Shown: positions 17,189 to 26,240, numbered from the stretch's first letter. The stretch is 64,000 nucleotides of DNA from Erythrobacter mangrovi (GCF_013260645.1 NZ_CP053921.1:1054001-1118000), one strand, 5' to 3'. Notes: generated from the sequence alone by a model not told the origin. Translations and numbers: made by a program.

Positions 17189-18217
17189 ATGATGACCTCT
17201 CCTGCGACTATCCGCCCCAAAGCCCTGGCCACCTGGTTGCTGATCGTTGCGGCGATGGTGGTGCTGATGGTCTCTGTCGGGGGGATCACGCGCCTGACCG
17301 AAAGCGGGCTGTCGATCACCCAATGGAAGCCGATCACCGGGGCGATCCCACCGCTGAGCCAGGCGGACTGGCAGGCCGAGTTCGAACTATACAAGCAGAC
17401 CGGCGAGTATCTGAACGTTACCGGGCCTGCGGGAATGGATCTCGCAGCGTTCAAGTTCATCTTCTTCTGGGAGTGGTTCCACCGGCTGCTGGGCAGGCTC
17501 ATCGGACTGGCTTTCGCGGTGCCGTTGGCGTGGTTCTGGGCAAAGCAGGCGATCCCGCAAGGCTACAAGCCGCGCCTGCTCGCCTTGCTCGCATTGGGCG
17601 GGCTGCAAGGCGTGTTCGGCTGGTTCATGGTTCGAAGTGGATTGGCCGGGACGATGACCGACGTCAGTCATTTCTGGCTTTCGATCCACCTCCTGACCGC
17701 GCTGGTGACGCTGGCGGGTTTGGTATGGACCGCCCTCGACCTGCGGGAGCTGGCGCGTGGCAATGCCAAGGCGGCGCGCTGGACAGCGACCGCAAGCTGG
17801 GTTGGCGCAATCCTGTTCGTGCAGCTCCTGCTCGGCGCGTGGGTGGCCGGGCTCAATGCCGGGCTCGCCAGTGACACCTGGCCCCTTATGCAGGGGCGTG
17901 TGGTTCCTGAATTCGACGGCAGCCGCGGGCTGTTCTACGCGATGGCCCACGATCCCTTCCTCGTCCACTTCCTGCATCGCTGGTGGGCCTGGGTCGCTGT
18001 GGCAGCCCTGGTGGTGATGGCACGCAAGCTCAAACCGATCGACCGCAGGGCCTCGGTTGCCATCCATTCAGCCTTCGGGACGCAGATCGTGTTGGGCATC
18101 GCCACTGTAATGACCGGCGTCGCGCTGTGGATTGCGGTATCGCACCAGGTCGTGGGAGCACTACTTGTCGCCAGCTTCGCCTGGGGTGCGCATGTACTGG
18201 GGCGCAGGACCGCGTGA
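17189..18217 (+). CDS. ctaA: Heme A synthase, COX15/CtaA type
   Basis: This 342-residue integral membrane enzyme oxidises the C8 methyl of heme O to make heme A for aa3-type cytochrome oxidase. It has about eight membrane helices and the type-2 (COX15) motifs GGITRLTESGLSITQW, FKFIFFWEWFHRLLGR, and later histidines in FLVHFLHRWWAW and AVSHQVVGALL. I chose the ATG pair at 17189 over an upstream TTG at 17147. The stop overlaps the GTG start of cutA. Confidence 0.95.
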   Translation: MMTSPATIRPKALATWLLIVAAMVVLMVSVGGITRLTESGLSITQWKPITGAIPPLSQADWQAEFELYKQTGEYLNVTGPAGMDLAAFKFIFFWEWFHRLLGRLIGLAFAVPLAWFWAKQAIPQGYKPRLLALLALGGLQGVFGWFMVRSGLAGTMTDVSHFWLSIHLLTALVTLAGLVWTALDLRELARGNAKAARWTATASWVGAILFVQLLLGAWVAGLNAGLASDTWPLMQGRVVPEFDGSRGLFYAMAHDPFLVHFLHRWWAWVAVAALVVMARKLKPIDRRASVAIHSAFGTQIVLGIATVMTGVALWIAVSHQVVGALLVASFAWGAHVLGRRTA

Positions 18218-18525
18218 CCGCACTTATCTACTGCCCCTTTCCGGACGCCGCGAGCGCGGAGCGGATCGGCGCCGCAATGCTCGATGAGGGGCTGATCGGC
18301 TGCATCAATATCGGCGCTCCGATCCGCTCGCTGTTCGCCTGGCAGGGCGAACGGGGTGAAAGCGAGGAAGTGCCCGCGCTCATCAAGACCGCCGCCGCCC
18401 TGCTCGAGCGTGCGGTTGCCCGGCTCGAAGTTCTGCACCCATACGAAGCACCGGCAGTAATCGGCTGGAAAGCGGATGCTGCGGGATCTGCAACACAGGC
18501 CTGGCTCGGCGCGCTGAACCGCTAG
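18214..18525 (+). CDS. cutA: Divalent-cation tolerance protein CutA
   Basis: This 103-residue trimeric ferredoxin-like protein keeps the CutA motifs CINIGAPIRSLFAWQGE and EEVPALIKT, and ends with the LHPYEAPAVIGW segment that packs the trimer. It is linked genetically to copper and other cation tolerance, but its molecular role is unsettled. The GTG start overlaps the ctaA stop (GTGA), so the two are probably co-translated. This makes a loose metal and heme group with the divergent MerC gene. Confidence 0.92.
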   Translation: MTALIYCPFPDAASAERIGAAMLDEGLIGCINIGAPIRSLFAWQGERGESEEVPALIKTAAALLERAVARLEVLHPYEAPAVIGWKADAAGSATQAWLGALNR

Positions 18526-18660
18526 CACCGCAGCGCAGCGCAAGTGGGGTGTTATTTTACCGCTCCGCAGAGGCCCGGATTTGCTTGACTTGCGCGGCAT
18601 CCCTCGCCATTTGCCGCCCGCTTCGCGGATGCGGCTTCGGGCCGGATTCGCCGAATGGAC

Positions 18661-18681
18661 GCCGCCGCTAACGCGGGCGGC
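18661..18681 (+). other. Hairpin in the rplM leader
   Basis: The 182-bp space between cutA and rplM contains a GC-rich inverted repeat (GCCGCC / GGGCGGC) about 27 bp before the ATG, and a second CG-rich stem just upstream. A CTTGAC hexamer at about 18582 could be part of the -35 region. L13 operons often carry an autoregulatory leader, but whether this hairpin serves that role is inference. Confidence 0.35.
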
Positions 18682-18707
18682 ACGAACACTAGGAACGGAA
18701 AACAGCC

Positions 18708-19187
18708 ATGAAGGCTCTCACCAAGGTGACCCGGTCGATCAAGCCGGCCGAGGTCGAAAAGAAGTGGCACATCGTCGACGCCGACGGCCTCGTCGTCGGC
18801 CGCCTCGCTGCGATCGTCGCCAACCACCTGCGCGGCAAGCACAAGCCCAGCTACACCCCGCACGTCGATTGCGGCGACCACGTCATCATCATCAATGCCG
18901 ACAAGGTGAAGTTCACCGGCAAGAAGATGACCGACAAGGTCTACTACAAGCACACCGGTCACCCCGGCGGCATCAAGGAAACCACCCCAGCCAAGGTGCT
19001 GGGCGGTCGCTTCCCCGAGCGCGTGCTAGAAAAGGCTGTTGAGCGCATGATCCCCCGCGGCCCGCTGGGCCGTGCGCAGATGCGAGCGCTGCATATCTAT
19101 GCCGGCACCGAGCACCCGCATGACGGCCAGAAGCCCGAAGTGCTCGACGTTGCCTCGATGAACCGCAAGAACAAGGTTGCCGCATAA
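18708..19187 (+). CDS. rplM: 50S ribosomal protein L13
   Basis: This 159-residue early-assembly protein of the large subunit has the L13 hallmarks [35 protein letters not shown] and [13 protein letters not shown]. The site GGAACGGAA lies just before the ATG. Its TAA stop shares a base with the rpsI ATG (TAATG), as is usual for this two-gene operon. Confidence 0.97.
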   Translation: MKALTKVTRSIKPAEVEKKWHIVDADGLVVGRLAAIVANHLRGKHKPSYTPHVDCGDHVIIINADKVKFTGKKMTDKVYYKHTGHPGGIKETTPAKVLGGRFPERVLEKAVERMIPRGPLGRAQMRALHIYAGTEHPHDGQKPEVLDVASMNRKNKVAA

Positions 19188-19705
19188 TGGCTGACACCAA
19201 CGACACCGTCACCGATCTCGCCGATCTGAAGGACATTGCCGGCGACGCGCCTCAGGGCGACGCGGCCGACATCGCCAAGACCGCCGAGGTCCCCCTGCGT
19301 GAGCAGGAACTCGACAAGCAGGGCCGCGCCTATGCCACCGGCCGCCGCAAGGACGCCACCGCGCGCGTCTGGCTGAAGCCCGGCACCGGCAAGGTCACCG
19401 TCAACGGTCGCGACCAGGAAGTCTATTTCGCACGTCCGACGCTGCGCCTCGTCATCGACCAGCCCTTCGCGATCACCGATCGCCAGGGCCAGTACGACGT
19501 CGTCGCCACCGTCAAGGGTGGTGGCCTTTCGGGTCAGGCCGGCGCGGTCAAGCACGGGATCGCGCAGGCACTGTCCAAGTACGAACCTGCGCTGCGCGGG
19601 ACCGTCAAGGCGGCCGGCTTCCTGACCCGCGACAGCCGCGTGGTCGAGCGTAAGAAGTACGGCCGCGCCAAGGCTCGCCGCAGCTTCCAGTTCTCGAAGC
19701 GCTAA
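19187..19705 (+). CDS. rpsI: 30S ribosomal protein S9
   Basis: This 172-residue S9 has an alphaproteobacterial-style acidic N-terminal extension of about 40 residues. The conserved core starts at [20 protein letters not shown]. The C-terminal tail ends in [17 protein letters not shown], whose terminal SKR reaches toward the P-site tRNA. It is coupled to rplM by a one-base overlap, and a strong terminator follows. Confidence 0.97.
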   Translation: MADTNDTVTDLADLKDIAGDAPQGDAADIAKTAEVPLREQELDKQGRAYATGRRKDATARVWLKPGTGKVTVNGRDQEVYFARPTLRLVIDQPFAITDRQGQYDVVATVKGGGLSGQAGAVKHGIAQALSKYEPALRGTVKAAGFLTRDSRVVERKKYGRAKARRSFQFSKR

Positions 19706-19731
19706 GGCTGGATCTCCAGGATCAATGGGAA

Positions 19732-19764
19732 GGGCGGCTCCGCAGGGAGCCGCCCTTTTCTTTT
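19732..19764 (+). terminator. Rho-independent terminator of rplM-rpsI
   Basis: GGGCGGCTCC and GGGAGCCGCCC arms with a three-base loop are followed by TTTTCTTTT. It lies 26 bp after the rpsI stop. Confidence 0.9.
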
Positions 19765-19784
19765 GCAGATAGGCTATGCTGCAA

Positions 19785-19982
19785 TCAGCGCTGCAGCATC
19801 ATGATCCCCCAGGCGAGCCCGGAGCCGGCAAAGAACAACGGCCACGACCACCAGAACCGATAATCGACGACTTCGGCCATGTAGATCGCCATCTGGCCAC
19901 CATGGCTGCCTTGCGATCCGATTATCAGCGAGATCACGCCCGACAATATCGCTCCGAGTGGGATCGCCTTGACCAGTTCCAT
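19785..19982 (-). CDS. Small two-helix membrane protein
   Basis: This 65-residue protein (67 if the upstream ATG at 19988 is used) has two hydrophobic segments, AIPLGAILSGVISLIIG and WSWPLFFAGSGLAWGIMML, separated by a short linker. The second ATG at 19982 has GGAG at 7-bp spacing, which makes it the better start. Family unknown. It faces the rpsI terminator and lies before the metallophosphoesterase gene on the same strand. Confidence 0.6.
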   Translation of the reverse strand: MELVKAIPLGAILSGVISLIIGSQGSHGGQMAIYMAEVVDYRFWWSWPLFFAGSGLAWGIMMLQR

Positions 19983-20077
19983 CGCCATTCTCCGCCTGGA
20001 TCAGGAAGCGAAATGCCACGGCTTGGTTTCGGAATCGGGTGCCAAAATCGGTTTGCGAAGGCGGTTGCCGTTCGCGG

Positions 20078-20938
20078 TTAATGGATAGGCGGGTCCACCG
20101 GTGGAATCTGCCGCACGGGTGCAACCGGCTCGCCGGGCTCACGCGGTGGCAGGGCGTTCTCGGGTACGTCATCGATCTGCATGTCGGGAGTATCGATATG
20201 CTCGAGATTGCGCACCGTTACCGAGAGTGTGCTCCCATTCCAGCTTATCTCGTTGAAGCTGGGTGGCGTCGAACGGGTGCGGTGCGACAGGGTCCCGGCC
20301 CCGATCATCCGCACGGGGCCGGCGGGTGTGGCCTCCATGATATCGAAGGCGTCATGGACATGACCCGAAAGGACCCCCACGACATTGCGCCTTGCCAGTT
20401 CGGCCAACGCGCGTTCGCCGTGCTTGGTCAGGGCCGTGCCCTTTGTCCCCACTTCCCTCAGTGGGTGGTGGACGGCGATGAGGGCACGGGTGCCCGACGG
20501 CAAGGCATCGACAAGCGCCAAGCAGTTCTCCAGCGCAGCTCGGCTGACCCAACCCTTGGACCAGTTGAGGCGTGGCTGTGCGGGCACCGCGGTCTTGAGT
20601 GGAATGATCGCCAGCGTGCCCAGATCGAGGTCACGCTCCACCTTCCCCTTCATCCCGCTGAACCGTCGATAGGGCGCGAAGAAGCGTTCGATAGGGTTGA
20701 AATAGGGCATGTCGTGATTGCCCACTTCGACTGTAACGGGCACGTCGAGCGAGTTGATCCATGCCGTAGCAGCGGCAAACTCGCGATGGCGCGCACGCAT
20801 CGTCAGGTCGCCAGTGATCGCGACTGCATCGGGGCGCTGCACTGCAATTTCCCGCTTCACCCAATCGAGTGCGTGGGGGTTCTCGAGCCCGAAGTGGATA
20901 TCGGAGAGATGGAAGATGCGCCGGAGTTCGGGTGCCAT
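20078..20938 (-). CDS. Metallophosphoesterase (cyclic-nucleotide phosphodiesterase-like)
   Basis: This 286-residue calcineurin-like phosphoesterase has all five metal motifs in order: HLSDIHFG, ITGDLTMRARH, VGNHDMPYF, AVHHPL and LSGHVHDAF. They coordinate a dinuclear metal centre. The GDLT-GNHD spacing resembles CpdA-type 3',5'-cAMP phosphodiesterases, but the true substrate is not evident. The C-terminus is proline-rich. It has no signal peptide and so is probably cytoplasmic. Confidence 0.9.
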   Translation of the reverse strand: MAPELRRIFHLSDIHFGLENPHALDWVKREIAVQRPDAVAITGDLTMRARHREFAAATAWINSLDVPVTVEVGNHDMPYFNPIERFFAPYRRFSGMKGKVERDLDLGTLAIIPLKTAVPAQPRLNWSKGWVSRAALENCLALVDALPSGTRALIAVHHPLREVGTKGTALTKHGERALAELARRNVVGVLSGHVHDAFDIMEATPAGPVRMIGAGTLSHRTRSTPPSFNEISWNGSTLSVTVRNLEHIDTPDMQIDDVPENALPPREPGEPVAPVRQIPPVDPPIH

Positions 20939-20995
20939 GTTCGCTCGCTAGCAGATCGCGCAGCGCGGCTGCCACAGGAATGTCGGGCCTATTGC

Positions 20996-21262
20996 TTAGA
21001 TGCGACCTTTGATTAGCAGCCAGCAGAACGTCCCGTTCACCGCGGTATACGCGCCATAGAGCCAAGCGGCGGCCTTCCAGCCACTCGCCGCCAGGAACAT
21101 GGCGGCAAGGAGGATAAGGAACTCAAGCATCAGCGAAACTCTCCCCCCACCGCGACGCAGGGCTGGCGGGAGCGAATCGAGGATCGGGTTGCCACTTTCG
21201 AGCATCGCCTTTCCGAGGGCGAAGTTCAGCACACCGCAAATGAAGAGTAGCGCCAACAGCAT
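20996..21262 (-). CDS. Small membrane protein
   Basis: The 88 residues from the ATG at 21262 form three hydrophobic segments (LLALLFICGVLNFALG, LMLEFLILLAAMFLAASGW, and AAWLYGAYTAVNGTFCWLLI) around a short basic loop (LRRGGGR). A longer frame to 21325 lacks a good start. No family recognised. It lies downstream of nothing on its strand and is divergent from the UrcA gene. Confidence 0.65.
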   Translation of the reverse strand: MLLALLFICGVLNFALGKAMLESGNPILDSLPPALRRGGGRVSLMLEFLILLAAMFLAASGWKAAAWLYGAYTAVNGTFCWLLIKGRI

Positions 21263-21398
21263 CGACGGACGGCATAGGCTTGTCGTCGGTGGATTGCCAA
21301 TCGCGGTTCGTCGGCTGCCTAGCACCGCCGATCCAAAGACCCGGTCGCTCGTCGAGCAGCACGTGCGACTACAGTTGTAGCTGGGTAATACAGGTCAT

Positions 21399-21446
21399 GC
21401 GGAGGGTCCTCCCCCAAGTCAGTCCCCCAAAACCGGGGCCCTCCGC
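21399..21446 (+). promoter_or_regulatory. Leader hairpin upstream of the UrcA gene
   Basis: GCGGAGGG and CCCTCCGC arms bracket a C-rich loop shortly before the Shine-Dalgarno (GGAGGA at 21453-21458). The loop also contains TCCTCC (21407-21412), which is complementary to that Shine-Dalgarno, so two exclusive structures are possible. Regulatory function is inferred. Confidence 0.35.
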
Positions 21447-21465
21447 AGACCCGGAGGAAACCCTT

Positions 21466-21771
21466 ATGAAAACGACCCTCGCCCTAATCGCCGCTGCCGG
21501 TCTGGCCGTACCGGCCGCCGCCATGCCCGCCGACGCCGTCCCCTACAGCGTAAGTGTGAAGTATTCTGACCTCAACCTCGACACACCCGAAGGCCTTGCC
21601 CGTCTTGAGCGCCGAATCGACACGGCGTCTCGCGAGGTATGCGGCTTCCAACGCGTGGTCACTGGTACCCGCATCCGCAGCTCGGAAATCAATGCCTGCC
21701 GCGACAAGGTCAAGGCCAAGGCCATGGCCCACATCGCAGCCGTTCGTGATGAGCAGGCGCGCGGCGGCTGA
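21466..21771 (+). CDS. UrcA family protein
   Basis: This 101-residue secreted protein has a signal peptide (MKTTLALIAAAGLAVPAAAM) and the UrcA core: VKYSDLNLDTPEGLARLERRID, then two cysteines (EVCGF and NACRDKV) that probably form a disulfide. UrcA proteins are common, often multicopy, in sphingomonads and other alphaproteobacteria, and their function is unknown. A very strong Shine-Dalgarno (GGAGGA) precedes the ATG by 7 bp, suggesting high expression. Confidence 0.88.
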   Translation: MKTTLALIAAAGLAVPAAAMPADAVPYSVSVKYSDLNLDTPEGLARLERRIDTASREVCGFQRVVTGTRIRSSEINACRDKVKAKAMAHIAAVRDEQARGG

Positions 21772-21840
21772 TTGATTTGCAGCTGTCTCAGAGCAGCGCA
21801 GAACAGGGTGGCTGCACCCCCAGCCAAACCCACAGAACTA

Positions 21841-21873
21841 GACCCCGGCCGAATGCAGTCCCTCGGTCGGGGT
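21841..21873 (+). terminator. Hairpin terminator after the UrcA gene
   Basis: GACCCCGGCCGA pairs with TCGGTCGGGGTC with one G-T pair. The following sequence is only weakly T-rich, so termination may be partial. It may serve both the UrcA gene and the convergent response-regulator gene. Confidence 0.5.
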
Positions 21874-21916
21874 CAACTTTATCGCAGGACTGCAGGGTTC
21901 GGAAAAGCGCGGCGTA

Positions 21917-22666
21917 TCAGCGCCCGGCCATCGCCTTGACCTTGGGCAGGTAGGTCCGCCCGATCCGCAGCGCCTCACCGTCATCGAGTTCCACCGACCA
22001 CACACCCAGACCGTCGTGCCTGAGGCCTGCGATCCGGTCGCGGCGCAGGATGGTCGAACGGTGGATACGGATGAAACGCGCCGGATCTAACCGCTTCTCG
22101 AGGCCGGCAATGGTTTGCAGCAGCAAATAGGTGCGCGCTTCGTCGCCTTCACCGACATACAGGCGCACATAATCACGCTCGGCATCGATCCGGCCCACTT
22201 CCGACGTAGCGATCCGGATCAGCTCGGAACGATGCGGGATCCACAGTTCTTCCAGCCAGCGGCTGTCACCGCGCTCGGCATCTCCCTGCCGGGCGAGCGC
22301 GCGCTTTATGGCGCGTTCCAACCGCTCGGGCTTAACCGGTTTGAGCACGTAATCGACCGCATCGAGATCGAAGGCCTCGACCGCGTAATTGTCATGCGCG
22401 GTGACGAAAATCACGGCCGGACGAGTCGCGGACTTGGCCAATTCCTTGGCAACCGAAAGTCCATCAACCTCAGGCATTGTCATGTCGAGCAGCACGAGAT
22501 CGGGCTTGAGTGCTTCGATCAGCCGCAGTGCCTGGCCGCCATCGCTGGCGGTGCCAATCACCGCTAGGTCATCCATCTTTGCGCAGATCACCTGCATCCG
22601 CTCGATTGCGAGCGGTTCGTCGTCGACAATCAGTGTGCGCAGTTTCTGCGGTGTGTCTTCAGCCAT
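21917..22666 (-). CDS. LytTR-type response regulator
   Basis: In this 249-residue regulator, residues 1-120 are a CheY-like receiver with the phospho-aspartate in DLVLLDMTMPEVDGL, the conserved threonine in VIFVTAHD and the lysine in DYVLKPVKPERLE. The C-terminal LytTR DNA-binding domain spans about 145-249 (RIDAERDYVRLYVGE, RFIRIHRSTILRRDRI). It pairs with the sensor kinase encoded just upstream, whose end it overlaps by 8 bp. Targets are unknown. Confidence 0.93.
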   Translation of the reverse strand: MAEDTPQKLRTLIVDDEPLAIERMQVICAKMDDLAVIGTASDGGQALRLIEALKPDLVLLDMTMPEVDGLSVAKELAKSATRPAVIFVTAHDNYAVEAFDLDAVDYVLKPVKPERLERAIKRALARQGDAERGDSRWLEELWIPHRSELIRIATSEVGRIDAERDYVRLYVGEGDEARTYLLLQTIAGLEKRLDPARFIRIHRSTILRRDRIAGLRHDGLGVWSVELDDGEALRIGRTYLPKVKAMAGR

Positions 22667-23867
22667 GCTTCACCATGGGGAGCCTGAGTTCGGTTTCATA
22701 GCCCTGCAACGCCGGGCCCGAGGTTACGGTCGCTTCGTTGCCAAAGCGCGCCTCGAGACGATCACGAACATTGGCGAGACCGATGCCGAAGCCGCCCGAA
22801 TGACCTGCTGGCATGCCCGGCCCATCATCGCAGACCGTCACCACCAGTCGCCCATACTCCTCGCGCGCGGCGATCGAAACCGTCACCGGGCGCGAGCTGG
22901 CGGAAACGCCGTATTTGACCGAGTTCTCGACCAGCGGCTGCAGGATCATCCCCGGCACCTTGTAGTTTGCCAGCGCCGAAGGCAGGTCGACCCGGACGCG
23001 CAGCCGCTCCGGAAAGCGCACCGCTTCGATCTCGAGATAGTGTTCCTGCAGGTCGATCTCGTCGGCCAGGGTCACGTCGCCGGTGGAGTCTTCGGCCAGG
23101 CTGTGGCGGTAGAAGCGGGAAATCGTCTGGATCATCTGCTCGGCCTGTTCGGCCTTGCCTGTCATCACCAGTGCGCTGAGCGAGTTGAGCGTGTTGAACA
23201 GGAAATGCGGGTTCACCTGGTAACGGAGCGAGCGCAGTTCGGCTGCCTTGGCCGCGGTACGGAACCGCTCACCCTCTCGCTCGGCGGCCAGCGCCTGCGC
23301 GCGCGCCTGGATAGCAATGTAGAGAGCCGCCCAGGCCAGCAGCAGGAAGTAGCGGCCAAGTGCGATGTCGAAGGTCATCCGCCACTGATCCATCAGCGTC
23401 GGAGCCGGGGCAATCAACACGCTTTCCGGTTCGGCCGTCTCGGCTTGACTGACATCATTGTCGATCGGCGCGCGTGGGACGTCGACAAGCAAGTTGCCCG
23501 ATTCGTCGCGACGGATGGCAATGCCGCGCTCGGCGCCGATCCGCTTCTCGATCTGGGCCTGGACAGGCTCGAACATCCACTGATTGACCTGGGCAATAAC
23601 CAGAGAAGCTGGCGTGGCGATTACCGCGGCGACCGCAATCTTGACCCCGATCGAGCGGCGATCGAACAATCGCAACACCAACCACATGACGCTCGTCATG
23701 GCGATGCCGACCAGCACAACGACGCTGCGGCGCCAGAGCATTTCCCATTCGAGACCGAATCCTGACAATTCGCCCCGAATGGTCGCGAGGGTGAAATAGA
23801 TCACCCATACGCTCACGATCGAGCCCATCACGACTCGCGTCGAGAGATGCGGGGTTTCCGAGTTCAT
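22659..23867 (-). CDS. LytS/AlgZ-type sensor histidine kinase
   Basis: The protein has 402 residues from the ATG at 23867. The N-terminal half has about four membrane helices in two pairs, separated by a periplasmic or cytoplasmic loop (VNQWMFEPVQAQIEKRIG). The kinase core is of the His_kinase (PF06580) type, with the phospho-histidine in RYQVNPHFLFNTLNSL. The ATP-binding N box is PLVENSVKYGV and the G boxes are DDGPGMP and GIGLANVRDRLEARFG. The stimulus is unknown. It forms a two-gene operon with the LytTR regulator. Confidence 0.9.
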   Translation of the reverse strand: MNSETPHLSTRVVMGSIVSVWVIYFTLATIRGELSGFGLEWEMLWRRSVVVLVGIAMTSVMWLVLRLFDRRSIGVKIAVAAVIATPASLVIAQVNQWMFEPVQAQIEKRIGAERGIAIRRDESGNLLVDVPRAPIDNDVSQAETAEPESVLIAPAPTLMDQWRMTFDIALGRYFLLLAWAALYIAIQARAQALAAEREGERFRTAAKAAELRSLRYQVNPHFLFNTLNSLSALVMTGKAEQAEQMIQTISRFYRHSLAEDSTGDVTLADEIDLQEHYLEIEAVRFPERLRVRVDLPSALANYKVPGMILQPLVENSVKYGVSASSRPVTVSIAAREEYGRLVVTVCDDGPGMPAGHSGGFGIGLANVRDRLEARFGNEATVTSGPALQGYETELRLPMVKHG

Positions 23868-23966
23868 CTGGCGTTCATGCTGCAAAACATGCCGACGTGT
23901 GGCCCCGAAGGCGTGCAAAAGCCAGCACGGCGGTCGATATGGTTCACACGTTAGTCGAGGCGGATG

Positions 23967-25493
23967 CTATTCGGCGGGCTCGAAATTACCTTCGGCGATC
24001 CGCTTGCGCCATTCAGCCGGGGCAAGCGTGTGAACGTTGTTGCCCGCCGCGTCGACCGCGACCGTCACCGGCATGTCCTGCACCTCGAATTCGTAGATCG
24101 CTTCCATGCCGAGATCCTCGAAGGCAACAACCCGCGCGCCCTTGATCGCCCGGCTGACGAGATAGGCTGCCCCGCCTGTCGCCATCAGATAGGCAACCTT
24201 GAAACGACTGATCACCTCGACCGCATTGTGCCCGCGCTCGGCCTTGCCGATCATCGCCAGGAGTCCAAGGTCGAGCATCATCTCGGTGAACTTGTCCATG
24301 CGGGTAGCAGTGGTCGGACCAGCCGGGCCAACGACTTCACCCATCACTGGATCAACCGGCCCGACGTAGTAAATAGCGCGTCCCTTGAAATCGACCGGGA
24401 GCTCCTCACCCGCATCAAGCATATCCTTGATCCGCTTGTGCGCGGCATCCCGCCCGGTAAGCATCTTGCCGGAGAGCAACAAGCGATCGCCATGGTTCCA
24501 GCTCGCCACTTCCTCTGGTGTCAGCGCATCGAGATTTACGCGCTTCGCTGCACTGTCGGGCTGCCAGGTGACTTGCGGGTAATCGTCGAGCTTGGGCGGC
24601 TCGAGGAAGGCGGGACCAGAGCCATCGAGCGTGAAGTGCGCATGGCGCGTCGCCGCGCAGTTCGGGATCATCGCCACCGGCTTGCCCGCGGCATGGCAGG
24701 GCCAGTCGAGGATCTTGACGTCGAGCACGGTCGACAACCCGCCCAAGCCCTGTGCACCCACACCCATCGCATTGACCGCGTCGAAAATCTCGATCCGCAG
24801 CTTCTCGATATCGTTCTGCGGCCCGCGCGCTTTCAGCTGGCCCATGTCGATCGGATCCATCAGGCTCATCTTGGCAAGCTTCACGCAATGCTCCGCCGTA
24901 CCACCGATGCCGATGCCGAGCATGCCCGGCGGGCACCAACCCGCACCCATAGAGGGAATCTGCTCAATTACCCAGTCGACGATATTGTCGCTGGGATTCA
25001 TCATCTTGAACTTGGACTTGTTCTCGCTGCCACCGCCCTTGGCCGCGACATCCACGCTCACCGTATTGCCCGGCACCATCTCGACCGACAGGACACACGG
25101 CGTATTATCGCGCGTGTTGCGGCGGGTGAAGGCCGGATCGGCAAGGATCGACGCACGCAGCTTGTTGTCGGGGTTGTTGTAGCCACGGCGCACGCCTTCA
25201 TCGACGACGTCCTGCAGGCTCAACCGCGAATCGAGTCGACAATCCATGCCCCATTTGACGAAGACGTTGACGATGCCGGTATCCTGGCAGATCGGCCGGT
25301 GTCCCTCGGCACACATCCGGCTGTTGGTCAGGATCTGCGCGATCGCATCCTTCGCGGCGGGGCCCTTTTCCGCCTCATAGGCTTCGCCCAGCGCGCGGAT
25401 ATAGTCCATCGGATGGTAGTAGGAGATGTACTGAAGCGCGTCGGCCACGCTCTCGATCAGGTCGGTTTCCTTGATGACGGTCATGTCGCTCAT
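23967..25493 (-). CDS. fumA: Class I fumarate hydratase (iron-sulfur)
   Basis: This 508-residue class I fumarase interconverts fumarate and malate in the TCA cycle using an oxygen-sensitive [4Fe-4S] cluster. Likely cluster cysteines lie in HRPICQDTGIVNVF and GAGWCPPGMLGIGIGG, with a third in PNCAATRHAHF. The C-terminal half carries the beta-domain signature GPTTATRMDKFTEMM and the GHNAVEVISRFKVAYLMATG region. The ATG at 25493 gives the normal family length, while an ATG at 25550 would add 19 residues. The suf operon and erpA in the same window could serve its maturation. Confidence 0.93.
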   Translation of the reverse strand: MSDMTVIKETDLIESVADALQYISYYHPMDYIRALGEAYEAEKGPAAKDAIAQILTNSRMCAEGHRPICQDTGIVNVFVKWGMDCRLDSRLSLQDVVDEGVRRGYNNPDNKLRASILADPAFTRRNTRDNTPCVLSVEMVPGNTVSVDVAAKGGGSENKSKFKMMNPSDNIVDWVIEQIPSMGAGWCPPGMLGIGIGGTAEHCVKLAKMSLMDPIDMGQLKARGPQNDIEKLRIEIFDAVNAMGVGAQGLGGLSTVLDVKILDWPCHAAGKPVAMIPNCAATRHAHFTLDGSGPAFLEPPKLDDYPQVTWQPDSAAKRVNLDALTPEEVASWNHGDRLLLSGKMLTGRDAAHKRIKDMLDAGEELPVDFKGRAIYYVGPVDPVMGEVVGPAGPTTATRMDKFTEMMLDLGLLAMIGKAERGHNAVEVISRFKVAYLMATGGAAYLVSRAIKGARVVAFEDLGMEAIYEFEVQDMPVTVAVDAAGNNVHTLAPAEWRKRIAEGNFEPAE

Positions 25494-25599
25494 CGCCGCG
25501 AGTTCCCATGTTGCAGAATTGCGCTCTCCGATAGGCGCGTTTGCGGCCATCGGTCAAAGCGCTTGGACACATCTTCTCTTGCGCCTAAAGCAAGCCTGC

Positions 25600-25627
25600 T
25601 TGACCTAGCGTGTTATTAGAGTAATAC
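25600..25627 (+). promoter_or_regulatory. Putative sigma70 promoter for the PIMT-like-tolC genes
   Basis: TTGACC (25600-25605) and TAATAC (25622-25627) are separated by 16 bp and lie about 14 bp before the ATG at 25641, so the transcript would have a very short leader. The call rests on hexamer resemblance only. Confidence 0.45.
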
Positions 25628-25640
25628 AGTAGCAATTGCC

Positions 25641-26240
25641 ATGACCACGACCCTATCCCCTTCGAACGACTTTGCCGCCGCCCGCCGCGCGATGATCGAC
25701 AGCCAGTTGCGCACCAGCGGCGTAAACGAGGCCTTCGTTCTCGATCGCATGCAAGCGGTTGCTCGTGAGGATTTCGTGCCTGAAGAGATGCGCGCCGCGG
25801 CCTATACCGATCGCGCAATCCGATTGGGCGAGGGCAAAGCGCTCGCTGCACCGCTGTTTCACGGCATGATGCTGGCGGAAGCCCAGCCGAAAGCCGATGA
25901 CACCGCTCTCGTGGTCGACGGTGGCAGCGGCTACCTCGCTGCGCTGGTCGAGCCGCTGGTCGGTTCGCTCAAGACGCTCTCGTCCGACGAGGCCCTGAGT
26001 GCCAAGAAGAAGGGTGCCTATACCCTCGTCCTTGTCGACGGTGCCATCGAGCACGTTCCCGCCGAACTCGCGAAGCTGGTGGCCGAAGGCGGCCGGATCG
26101 TGACCGGCCTGGTCGACCGCGGGGTCACCCGTCTTGCCACCGGGCGCAAGGCTGCGGGCTCGCTCGCACTCCTGCCGCTGGCGGAAATCGGTGTCCCGCG
26201 CCTCCACCAGTTTGACAGGCCCACCAGCTGGAGCTTCTGA
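25641..26240 (+). CDS. PIMT-like methyltransferase family protein upstream of tolC
   Basis: This 199-residue protein resembles protein-L-isoaspartate O-methyltransferase: FAAARRAMIDSQLRTSGV, FVPEEMRAAAYTDRAIRLG and the C-terminal AEGGRIVTGLV. The SAM-binding motif I, normally VLEIGTGSGYQAA, reads LVVDGGSGYLAAL here, and the central region is shortened, so catalytic activity is uncertain. Its stop directly abuts the tolC ATG (TGAATG), so the two are one operon. Similar PIMT-like genes precede tolC in other alphaproteobacteria. Confidence 0.8.
   Translation: MTTTLSPSNDFAAARRAMIDSQLRTSGVNEAFVLDRMQAVAREDFVPEEMRAAAYTDRAIRLGEGKALAAPLFHGMMLAEAQPKADDTALVVDGGSGYLAALVEPLVGSLKTLSSDEALSAKKKGAYTLVLVDGAIEHVPAELAKLVAEGGRIVTGLVDRGVTRLATGRKAAGSLALLPLAEIGVPRLHQFDRPTSWSF

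Noticed and set aside
18579..18600. CTTGAC hexamer upstream of rplM as a defined promoter
   Set aside because: No acceptable -10 hexamer lies at 16-18 bp, so it is mentioned only as a possibility in the leader entry.
23964..25619. 551-codon open frame opposite the fumarase gene
   Set aside because: Shadow frame with no domain and no ribosome binding site. The fumarase motifs account for the region.
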